Positions 54,040 through 64,000 of a DNA stretch of 64,000 nt are shown here, in pieces. The first letter of the stretch is position 1; the number at the start of each line of letters is the position of its first letter. The translations under genes were made by a program, and so were the position numbers. The stretch is from Reticulitermes speratus (taxonomy: Eukaryota > Arthropoda > Insecta > Blattodea > Rhinotermitidae): assembly GCA_021186555.1 (NCBI GenBank), contig JAJKFL010000012.1:8479394-8543393 (forward strand), given 5' to 3'. Under the pieces are notes generated by a model. That model was not told where the DNA came from. It saw only the letters and a list, made by a program, of their open reading frames with translations, and did no database searches.

Positions 54040-57000
54040 CAAAAAATGATCGTCAAGTGAGCAAAGAAATATGTAATTTGTATTATGTAGAGTGAGAAAT
54101 GTATTGCAATTCACGTGACTACAGAAAGCGTAAGAGATATTGCTGTACCGAGAAATGTTACTTTCCAGGTAATTATAGACTACGGAATATGTCCTTCAGC
54201 CCTGTTCTTGACAGTGAAAGAAAAAAGAGTATTTAGCAATAGTAAATGCAGGCCTGAATTTGTTTTCAAGCCTATTGTACATCCAGAAATATCAGATATT
54301 AAGGTTAACGAAATAGACTTTCGTTAACCAGCGTTAACAAGCGGAAGTAACGTCACATAGAACACACATCTACGTTCTGCCTACACAGTGCATTTACGTG
54401 TTTTGTATATATCTCAATAATAACAGCGATTTTTTCCTATACAGCCGATTCGTTTTTGTAACCAAGATGGAGTGTGTTTACTGCGCCGTACGGAATGAAT
54501 CTTCAAATATATTTTCTGTTAATTTTAGTCTTTAAAGGATAAATATAACTAAATAGTAGTAAAATAAACATGAATATTATTTTGGACATATTCCATCTCC
54601 TGGGGTTTTTATACACGCCGTTTTGGAAACCGTAACTATTTCTGTTATCGTTTCTAAATGTAACCCTTCACTTGGGACCCTGTTCCTGTTATTGAAAACA
54701 ATTATTTCTAAGGTTCCAGCTGAATAAACACATGTGTATCTGATGACGGAGACGCCTCCGGTATTCGAAATGCTGTTTTTAAAAAACGCAATACGGGAGG
54801 TAATGTCCTAAATTGATACCATGTTCACTGCAATGTAGAGTCATCAGAAACATTTACACTCCGCTTAAATAATTGTGATCTCAACTGTTAACAGATGTCA
54901 GCGTGTTGCAGTAAGCATTATAACAAAAGCATGTTTCGTGTTCATTATATAAAGGCGTGATAATAATCCTTATGCTGCCTGAAAATCAGTGTGGTGAAAC
55001 TGAATGAAAGGTAAACAGTCTAAAAAAAATGGTTTTAGCTTAAAAAATGGGAGCAAAAATTGTCATCAAATTGTAGTCATATACAGAGTGTAATTAATAT
55101 AATAATAATAATAATAATAATAATAAAGAGAAAAGTCCCTAAATCTGGTACATAATTTACCGCATCCACGATACATTATAGGGGTCCCATTAAATGTGTA
55201 CTTTTGCACGAGTTATTGTTATTCCACACAGTTCTCATTTTCTCCGTGTACAAATAATTTTATGGGAAATGTCTTATATTTCATAAATTACATTATTTAT
55301 TTACACGATATAAAAGATATTTTGATAAAGGACCCTAATATTAAATAGGTGTTTGGACATGAGACATAAACATACCTGTAACAAGCAGATAGCCAGCAGG
55401 GAAGACAGTTCAGGTAACTCTGATACGAAGACTGAGGCAAGCCCCCTACCCACACTCCGCAAGAGGGCAGGTGTTCGGCATGTTACGTCATTCACTGGCT
55501 CTGATAAACACTTTAAGCAAAACGTCCCTCAGTGCTTAGTTAAGAATGAGGACACGGTGGGTGTGGTGCGATTTGACGAACGAAAGTCAATATACGAGAT
55601 CATTATAAAACTTCGGTTTTCCACGAAGATTCAATGCTGTAAGTAATTATTGTAGACATTATTTAGTTCTGTATTTAGTTGGCATTCGATAATTATGCAT
55701 TATCATAGAGTTTCATATGCAGAATTGTTTTTGTTTTTTCTCTTGTTTTGTCTGCTCTGTGTATTCCTGTTTTTAATCGGTCTATATTTGTGTATCGTTC
55801 CGTGCATTACTTCAATAGTTCGCACATACAGAGTGGCTCGAAAATCAGTTAACTGTTTTTAACATATACATTAAATGCGATAACATGAATATGGGTCATT
55901 CCTTTCATTCAACGAGACACATGGGACGCAACATAAAAAATGTTATCTTGCCCATATGTTCCCTTACATGACGGTATCATTATCAGGCATTTATATTATT
56001 ACCTAATTCAAATTTAAATTGTTTATAAGACATTTGTTTCATTAATAATTTTTCCTTTTAAAACGTTTTTTTAAAAAAAAAAAAAAGAATAATACAAGAA
56101 CATAACACTTAAATTTTTCTTTGTTCTCAGTTTCTCTTGCATGTTTCCTTACTTCCTTTTTTGCATTTTTTTTTGTTTATTTATTCTCTTGACTTAACAT
56201 TTCTTTTTCCTTGTTACCTGCGGAACACAGTTTGAGAACCAGTGGACTGTATAGTGATATTAGCTATGATATTGTACTACATACAGAAATGTTCTAGGAT
56301 CATGAGGCATTAGCACAGTGTTTCATGTTAATAATGTCTACAATTTATGTAAATTCACAGATTAAATTACTGTAACAGCAGTAGTATTTTGTAACGGCGA
56401 GATGGAACGGATGACGCACTGTTTACACACGTGCTTGTTTTCCAAACACCGAATTGCATGTCGCTTTGAGATTTCTGCTTGCAGACTATTTGCAGGAGCT
56501 CTTATAATGTAGGTCTCTTTCCCACACAGCGAGGTCCGGACACTCTCTTTTCCTTTTTATCATATATAAAAAAATATCGAGTAATATAACCCAGGATATT
56601 ATATGAGTATTATATATATAATATAAGGAAATATAGGGCCATTAAGCTTGCCACTCGTCTGTTTCCGGTTTTAAGTTGAATTCCCTTTATCTGACTTCCT
56701 GTCGGAATGGTACTCTGGCGAACCCCAACGCTAGAGACTTAAGACGATTGTGTAATATATATATGTTTTCACGACAGATGTAGTTCAAACAGTAGTCTTT
56801 AAGAGTTCCTACGCCGTATAGGATAAGTTTATTTCTCCGAAACGTCGGAACAGACATTCTACATGGAGCAAAACGCAAAAAAACATTATTTACATTTTTT
56901 ACTTTATTTATTGTTGATTTAATGTCACTGTGATTATCTACTTATTTATGATTAATTTAACAATGTTGCCATTTATATGATCTGGCAAGGAGCACCGCGT

Positions 57001-58345
57001 AATCTGGTAAATAGGTACCCATATGTTAGGGGAATCTGCTGCGTCCATCTTAAGGATAGAAGAAACTAACCTGAACTTGAAGTCGACAAATTTCTTCGTA
57101 CGTGTAACACATAAATAAGACAATATTAGGGCACATAACTACAAATTAATTTTCACAAATCATGCTTTTTGGCAGTAGTTTTATGTAGATTTACGTTGGA
57201 CTTTTATGAAAGTCGTAAATTTTGAAAAAAAAAAAATTTTGAATCATATGAAAATTCTGAACTTCCGACAAATGTTTGAGCATATGTAAACCTCAGTGTT
57301 TAAATCTCTGTCCTAGTAGCTAAGTTATTGTTATGTAAGCCTTTAAAATCGAAGAATAACGTGATTTACTTTTAGTGATTCATCTCGTACCGCGCAGTAA
57401 ACATTCTCCATCTCGATTATAAAAAAAAAGTCTCATTTAATGCTCTATAGGGAAATAGTCGCTGTTTGTTCTGAGATCCATACAATACATATAAATACAC
57501 TGTGTGGACAGAATGTGGAATTTTCTAAGTTATTTTAAATTTAAACCTGGTGGCACATAAAGTAACCACTGGGCTTTAGAGGGTAAAGTGGTTTCCCATT
57601 GAGACTATTACCGGTCCAGAGGTTACGTAAGTGCACTATTGTATAAAAGAATGAATAAATGTATAAAATATTAGGTAACTTGAATATAAAATATAACAAA
57701 AGTCAAACTTGAATTATGTTGCTCAAATCTCCATATTGATCCCATGACTGTTGCAGTATGCTTTGAACCCCCAATTACATTAATTCCCTTTACTATATGA
57801 ACTGTAACTCGGAAAGCTTAGAGATTTAATTAGTTGGTTTAAAACCCTCACATGGCTCACGCACACTCGACACTTAGTGGTACATTAGGGGCGGCTTACG
57901 CATTACGCATGCCATGGCATTAGCTCTATTTCACGCTCTGCACGTCATAGTAATTCTTGTACCAAGCCTCAGAGCTCTGTTTATGCGCATTCATACCTCA
58001 GTCACTTATCATGTAGAGCTTCTTTATTCCTTTAATGGTGTCTGCTTTATATGTAAGGATTTGTATGAGCCTCGCGCATTGTCTGATTCATGAACCACAT
58101 GCGGCAATGAATGTGATAGTCTGTGTCATTTGTGGACAAGCACGTGCGACCTCGACCATAATCAGAACTACGCTGCACATAAGTACGTCACAACTAAAAG
58201 AGTTTTCTTAAGCCTTTATAGACCTAGTGAAAGTACTTTTTTTTTTTTGTCCGGAGCTCCCATATTTCCGAAAGAACATTTATTTTTTAAAGGTTCCCAG
58301 GCTTCGCCCATTTGTCCTTCTGGTAAGTACATGTAGCTGAAGATG
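54040..58345. other. AT-rich stretch with no recognised gene
   Basis: It contains an (AAT)n run at 55098-55127, AT-rich palindromes near 56560-56640, and single foldback-arm-like pieces (CCGAAACGTCGGAACAGACA near 56838). The open stretch 55353-55646 and its antisense partner show no family I recognise. I see nothing else I can support. Confidence 0.45.
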
Positions 58346-58349
58346 TGTA

Positions 58350-58505
58350 TGGAGTATTGGTGGATTGATATTGACAGGGGAAAACAGAAGGACGTGGAGA
58401 AAAACGTGTCTCAATGTCACGTTGTAAACCGCAAATTTCACATGGACTGACCTGGGATCGAAAGCTGGACTCCGTAATGAGAGGTCGGCGACTAACCGCC
58501 TGTTT
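58350..58505 (-). mobile_element. SINE (family 4), partial and diverged
   Basis: The complement of TGATATTGACAGGGGAAAAC...CTGACCTGGGATCGAAAGCT...GAGAGGTCGGCGACTAACCG matches the body and head of family 4. The first bases of the tRNA-like head are missing. Confidence 0.6.
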
Positions 58506-59447
58506 AAAGAACGAAATTAACCTAAGTTATATATAAAGATTCATACCGTACCGATAGTTTGATGATTGAATTTTCTTTTACAGGTAGCCTCCAGACGTGC
58601 GGGATTCCACACACCACAAGGTCAGTTTTCCATTTTCTTTATTATGGCTTATTTAGAGTGCTTCATCTTACGGACTTTTATTTCCAGCAAGTCTTATACG
58701 AACTGCGATTTATAAGTTTGTGTTTCATCTCAGTGGACGTTAATACAGCTTTGTGTCGTTCAGTGAAACGGGTGCGTTTGTGCGTTTCAACAAAATACGT
58801 ATGTTTGATTCTAAAGAGTCATCTATGCACACGTGTTAGTAGCTATAGCATTCCCGCAGAGCATGTTATATCACTAAATCTGTTCCGTCACTCTCTACCT
58901 AACAATTCGAGAATCGCTGAATGGATTTGGACGAAATTTGGTATTGGAAAATTATACGAAACTGTCGAACCATTTCGGTCCTAATTTAGGTCTGCCAATT
59001 TTAACGACTACATTACATTAATATGTACATACAGGAGAAGTCAGGTGAAGGGAGAAGAGAAGAAAAAATATATGGGTGTAGTGTGGTGAGGACAGAGGAG
59101 AACAGAATAGAAGAGAAGAAAAACGAATGGAACAGAAGGTGTAGAAGAAAATCTGTATCAGCTCACAAGTCATGTCTGCTGTATGCTGCATGTGACTTCC
59201 GCTCTGAACGTATCTGTTTTCAGCTTTTATTACGGCACAGACTATACCGATGGACTTTTGCATTTATCCCTGTCTCCTCCATGCCAACTCTCAATATACT
59301 CGTAGTATAGACAGCATCTCGTTCGTGTGGACCCAAAAGAATGTATCTACCCAGTTTTCCAGTGGCCCACCGGTTACTGTATTTCAGTCGCTTTTAGCCT
59401 TAGTTTCCGGGCTATTTCGTCGTCAGATGTTTCGTAATATTACTTTT

Positions 59448-59505
59448 ATCTGATGATGGAAGTTGAGACACCTTCCGAAACGTCGTGTATATCTAGCACA
59501 CCTCA
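59448..59505 (+). ncRNA. Hammerhead-like core without helix I
   Basis: CTGATGA is followed by T, helix II GGAAG/CTTCC, then GAAACGTC, a good match to the core and helix II. I cannot pair upstream TTTTAT with the downstream sequence to form helix I, and no inverted partner is present. Treat as a relic or chance fit. Confidence 0.3.
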
Positions 59506-59707
59506 GGCAATGAACAATGTGAATCTTCATATTCTTATTACGGACAGAACATTGTTATACACATTTGCAGGTTTATACTGTTAATGAAACTGTCATGAGG
59601 TAACATGGATGTCTGCGGGCTGCAGCTGTGTAACGATTAATTATACAGTACGTCACAAATCGTATCTATCATGCCACGTTCACCTAGAAGCTGGAGTTTG
59701 TGCTATC

Positions 59708-60328
59708 TGTCTAACTAACTAACTAACTACGTAACTAACTAAATAACTAAGTAAGTAACTAACTAAATAACTAACTAAATAACTAAGTAAGTAACTAACT
59801 AAATAACTAAGTAACTAATTAACTAAGTAACTAACTAAAACTAAGTAATTAACTAACGAAATAATTAAGTAACTAACTAAGTAACTACATAACTAAGTAA
59901 CTAACCAACTAAATAATTAACTACCTCAGTAACTGACTAACTAACCAACTAAATAACTAAGTAACTAACTAAATAACTAAGTAACTAAATAACTAAGTAA
60001 CTAACTAAATAACTAAGTAACTAACTAAGTAAGTAAATAACTAAGTAACTAACTAAATAACTCAGTAACTGACTAACTAACAAACTAACTAAATAACTAA
60101 CTAAGTAACTAACTAAATAACTAAGTAACTAAGTAAGTAAATAACTAAGTAACTAACTAAATAACTAAGTAACTGACTAACTAACCAACTAACTAAATAA
60201 CTAAGTAACTAACTAAATAACTAAGTAACTAAGTAAGTAAATAACTAAGTAACTAACTAAATAACTAAGTAACTAACTAACCAACTAACTATATAAATAA
60301 ATAAGTAACTAACTAAGTAACTAATGAA
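59708..60328 (+). repeat. Degenerate TAAC/TAAG/TAAA satellite, about 620 bp
   Basis: Tetramers CTAA dominate, with AACTAACTAAATAACTAAGT as a recurring higher-order unit and blocks such as CAGTAACTGACTAACTAACC repeated. It differs from the insect telomere repeat TTAGG. Confidence 0.95.
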
Positions 60329-60329
60329 C

Positions 60330-61824
60330 TCCGGTATCGGAAACGTAAATTCAGTGTCGAAGCTTCTTGTATATCATCCTGCATGACGTCACTCCAGCTG
60401 ACACTCTCAACGCCTCTTTCTGTTGTATCCATTCTATTATCACTCTTCAAATCTCATGTCCTCCTGTCCTAATTGCGCTGTCCAACAGACGTAATTACAA
60501 ATATTCTGTATGCGTTTATTTTTCTACTGTATGTCAAGTGCGTCGTTTTCTCTTCCGTGGGCTGCAGTAAATCCAATCACCATTTATGCACAAATATTAT
60601 ACGTATTCTGATTAAGTAGTTTCGGTGTTAGTGTTCTGTTTCACTTTATTTGTTTAATTTAACCGTATTATGGGATTAGTATAAATAACGAATTGACATG
60701 TTATGCGGTAGACAGTGCACTAATGTCCAGTGCTCGGATGGCTTATGAAGTGTCATTAAGTAACTGAAACAACCTACAAATTTTCAGATGTGTTTATTTT
60801 TTATTTAAAAGTAAATAATTTGTACATCCCTCTGTAAGCATTTGGACAGTATAAATACCTGTTCTGAAGAGCGTCAATAAACACCAATCACCTGACACAG
60901 CGAGTTACAATAATTTTAATGTAATAAGTAGTCCTTTCTTCAGAATATTTTGCCATAAACAAATTATGCTTTTTTCGCACACGTTTGATTGATATAATTT
61001 ATTTTAACTTATACATATGATTACACAGTGTAATTCCTGTTGCCTTCCATTAACTATAGTTAAAAAGCATTGCCATGTTATTAAAATGTTGACTTTCGAC
61101 TAGACACAACATTTGCGGAGCCCACTGTTTCTCAGGGGGTGTGCTTATGACGTGTGTCTTTATTCTGATTTCTTTTGTTAATTTGGTGATAGTTATATGT
61201 GAAAAATTTTGGATGCGGGAAATTTACTGTCATGATACGAGTACTAGGGAGCATAAAGTCATCGATTCTTTTTACGCCCTTTATGCTAAAAAAAAGTATA
61301 ATCCAAAAAGTGTGCACAGGAAAATGTATGTGATTCTACGTTACTAAGTAGCATTGTAATTATAGGTTCACTGATGTATTCAAACATATGCGTAATTGTT
61401 TTATCACTGTCTCTCCCTCCCCGACACATGTTTCAATTCATTACGTTACTTTTCTGAATTAATTTTAACTTCTGTCTTCTCTTGCGCAGTTCAGAGGTCA
61501 CTATAAACTAGTATGACTATAGACAGTCGACGATTTGCGTCATCCATCAACAAATAATACGTCAGGCATCAACAGCAGACTACGTCATAGAATTTTATCG
61601 TAACTGAAACTGGTGTAAAAGAGAATATTATTATCTGCAAACCATTATCCCGAAAAAGGAACTGCACTTGTATATGTTCATAATGTAGAATGGTTGTACT
61701 GTCACGGGCTGTGAGCGTGTGTACGTTGTTTTAGGTTTGTTTCTCAACAAAGTGTTTTGTGTCCTGCAGTACACACCAATTCAAATAAGGGTGACAATTT
61801 TTATCTGAACCTCTGAGATTGTAA
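60330..61824. other. AT-rich stretch with no recognised feature
   Basis: No exon, SINE or strong palindrome that I can support on either strand. Confidence 0.45.
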
Positions 61825-62330
61825 AACGTCCAGACCAGCTCTGGGGCCCACCCAGCCTTCTGTTCGGTGGGTACCAGAGATCTTTACCAGGGGTAAAGCT
61901 GCCGGGGCATGAAGTTAACTACTCATCTCTGTCTAGTGTCAAGGTTAAGAATGAGTGGAGCTATACCTTTACTTGGGGCGCGCGGTGGCGTAGTTGGTTG
62001 AGGCACTACGCTACAAACCGGAACGTCGCGGGTTCGATTCCCGATGGTGTCACTGGAATTTTTCATTGACATAATCGTTCCGGTCGCACTATGGCCCTGG
62101 GGTCGACTCAGCCTCTAACAGAAATGAGTACCAGGAATATTTCCTGGGGGGTAAAGGCGGCCGGTGCGTAGGGCTGACAACCTTACCACCTTCATGTGCC
62201 GATTGTCTGAAAAATCTGGGAGCCTCAACCTCCTGGACCCCTAAGGGCCTGTCAAGGCCTGTAATGGGATTGCTTTATACCTTTACTTTCCCGGAATGCC
62301 TTTATGGCGTGAATGGGGAAAACGTAACCC
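61825..62330 (+). mobile_element. SINE (family 1-like) tail split by a family-2 SINE
   Basis: CCAGACCAGCTCTGGGGCCC through GGTTAAGAATGAGTGGAGCT is an old family-1-like body. It is interrupted at 61975 and resumes at 62289 with TCCCGGAATGCCTTTATGGC. The tRNA-like head is not preserved. Confidence 0.65.
61975..62275 (+). mobile_element. tRNA-derived SINE (family 2), full length, nested
   Basis: Head GGGGCGCGCGGTGGCGTAGT, box B GGGTTCGATTCCCGATGGTG, complete body and end. The perfect 13-bp duplication TATACCTTTACTT (61962-61974 and 62276-62288) shows insertion into the older SINE. Confidence 0.88.
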
Positions 62331-62934
62331 TTTTTACCAAGTATTTGTACTAACAGAGACGCAGTGTGTGCTTACAAGGTAAAGTAAACAGAAGTTACCG
62401 ATTACCATAAGAGCAGTTGTTGAATGTGACTCGAAATTTAACTCCCATACAATAAACGTACGTCATAAACAGTCGAGTATTCTTATAACAAACCTTATCA
62501 GTGTCCGTCTCTAATACACACTGGTCACATGACCGTCATATGACCGCTTGCCATAAATTCACGCGTTACTCCACTGAAACATTGTAAGTATCGATACTAC
62601 GGAAATAGGTATGGATAACTGTACACCCCTGTTATCGAATATGCAAGTGGTTTCATGTGATATTCCACAACTCGACTTTGGAATGTGTGATATGTGAACA
62701 TATTGCTAGTACATCTCGTACATTCCAACGCAAGCTGTTCTTTAAAATTCGCCGTCTGTACCATTCAGGTGCTCGCCAGCCACTCCACTAAGCCGATTTG
62801 CTGAAAATATAAATACATAACAATATTGGTTTTGCGAATCTACCCTGTACTGAGGCAGTGCTGCTTTATTGCTGACTTAGTGTGAGTTATTTGGTGTCAA
62901 GGTAATGGTGTCCCTGTGCTTGATTAAACGTCAC

Positions 62935-63055
62935 TTTATAAAGGCGTGTGGGGGAGTGGAGGTACAACTACACACTATCTGAACTATGGCACTAGACGGA
63001 GGCGAGTGGTCGGCTTCACGCCCCGTGCTCTTTACTCCCGATAAAACAGCTCCCA
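62935..63055 (-). mobile_element. Divergent SINE (family 1-like) tail
   Basis: On the - strand, GGGGCGTGAAGCCGACCACT and CATAGTTCAGATAGTGTGTA match the old body/tail layout seen at 8925. Confidence 0.4.
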
Positions 63056-63345
63056 ATAACAAGTGAAAAGGATACCTTCATAAACATATGTAATTTATTG
63101 AAAAACAGGCTCCTTTTTACAACACGGTACCTATTTTGGGCCAAATAGGGCATAATCTGTCTTTATATAAAAATGTAAGAAGGAGATAAATGTGTTTTAT
63201 TACATATTTTATCCTATTTACCTATATTATATTTTATATAAAGCCTGCTGATGGTCCTTTTGGGCCGAAACATGTAGCGTGTTTGTAGACAAAACGCTCT
63301 TTTCCAATAAATAGCAGATTTTGACAGTGTTCAGGTCAGTCAGTG
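63056..63345 (+). mobile_element. Degraded hammerhead-bearing foldback element
   Basis: The right side has CTGCTGA (one change from CTGATGA), helix II GGTCC/GGGCC with loop TTTT, then GAAACATGTAGCGTG. The left side (- strand) has a worn GGCCC...GTACCGTGTTGTA equivalent. The outer arms (AATTTATTGAAAAACAGGCT against CTCTTTTCCAATAAATAGC) are only partly complementary. Confidence 0.45.
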
Positions 63346-64000
63346 TTTGTCTATAAAACAAAACGTGATATAATTCCTCAAAAACCCTATAATTCCAACT
63401 TTTAGACTACAGAACTTCCTAGGAAGTAAGACGTAATTTTGTGAGATAAACTACACCGTCTGTGTGTGTCTCTTCATTTAAATCAATAGACTTATTTTCA
63501 AAAACTTTTCTCAGGATTACACCTAACACTGTAACGTTTAATTTTCGTGAACCAATAATAACAAAACGACGTACGCGCGAATTTATGAGGTGGGAACGAC
63601 ACTAGCACCACTTAATATATGGTCGTGCAAATGTGTGTGGTCTTAGATATAGGAAGAGTATGTACATTTTATTAAGATAGTTTGTAGAAAGTTAAATGAT
63701 AACTGGATCAATTTTTCTGTAGCATGCGGTTAGAAGGATATGTCTAATTAAGCATTGGAGCTGGGCATGTGAAATTTCGTACGGAGATAGAGCATAAAAT
63801 GCCTGACGTATTATATGTGAAGTGTAAGTCAACAGTTACAAAGACGACAGCGTGAAACTTTGAGGTTATGTCTGACAAATGTAACAGAATCTGCCGTTAC
63901 TATTTAAGCTCTTCATATTAATAGTAATAGGAGAGTTATAGGCTAGTAATATATGTAGAAGCGGGCTTTATGATTTTTAGTCCAAAACACCTTGTTTTTA
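63346..64000. other. Right edge, no recognised feature
   Basis: AT-rich sequence without a supported exon or repeat family member. Confidence 0.4.

Noticed and set aside
55301-55646. Overlapping open frames on both strands, possible exon with a GTAACT donor
   Set aside because: No similarity I can name and both strands equally open; possible but unsupported.
58559-58984. 141-codon open frame
   Set aside because: Composition and flanks look like non-coding repeat (segment RIAEWIWTKFGIG recurs in insect repeats); no domain recognised.
59708-60328. Interstitial telomere repeat
   Set aside because: Tetramers are TTAG/TTAC/TTAT variants, not the pentamer TTAGG.

Overview
This window looks like nuclear DNA from an insect. 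The genes are split by long introns with GT/AG borders, intergenic DNA is AT-rich, and the sequence is crowded with tRNA-derived SINEs, non-LTR (LINE) fragments, hAT-type MITEs and foldback elements. The LINE and SINE families resemble those I associate with cockroaches and termites (Blattodea or another polyneopteran). That placement is inference.

Only two protein-coding genes can be supported. (1) The + strand carries the last three coding exons (12818-14021, 29147-29294, 40025-40210) of a chondroitin sulfate N-acetylgalactosaminyltransferase (CSGALNACT/CHGN family), a Golgi enzyme that starts and extends chondroitin chains. All three splice junctions are in phase. Exons coding for the N-terminal cytosolic tail, membrane anchor and stem are not seen here. 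(2) The - strand carries a SIAH/sina-like E3 ubiquitin ligase (53760-52913) with an intact RING finger, but a single missing base separates the zinc-finger half from the substrate-binding half.

Layout: 1-12.8 kb is repeat-filled, presumably intron or 5' region of CSGALNACT, with a 37-bp and a 56-bp minisatellite. 12.8-40.2 kb holds the gene, with introns of about 15.1 and 10.7 kb packed with SINEs, LINE scraps and foldbacks. 40.2-45.7 kb is mostly repeat-poor (3' UTR and downstream). 45.7-50.2 kb is SINE-rich with a 640-bp GTAT microsatellite and a hAT MITE. 50.9-51.4 kb is a ribozyme-bearing foldback. 52.9-53.8 kb is the sina-like gene. 54-64 kb is mostly unassigned AT-rich DNA with a 620-bp TAAC/TAAG satellite and a nested SINE.

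The most interesting signal is a set of short non-coding elements (about 180-515 bp). They carry hammerhead-ribozyme-like motifs (CUGANGA, helix II, GAAAC, short helix III, matching helix I) inside inverted arms, so the motif is often present on both strands of one element. Four of them share a terminal module (CTTTA...ACCGTRCATTTT) next to target-site duplications of about 9-14 bp. This suggests non-autonomous retroelements mobilised like Penelope-associated retrozymes, but in an inverted (foldback) layout.
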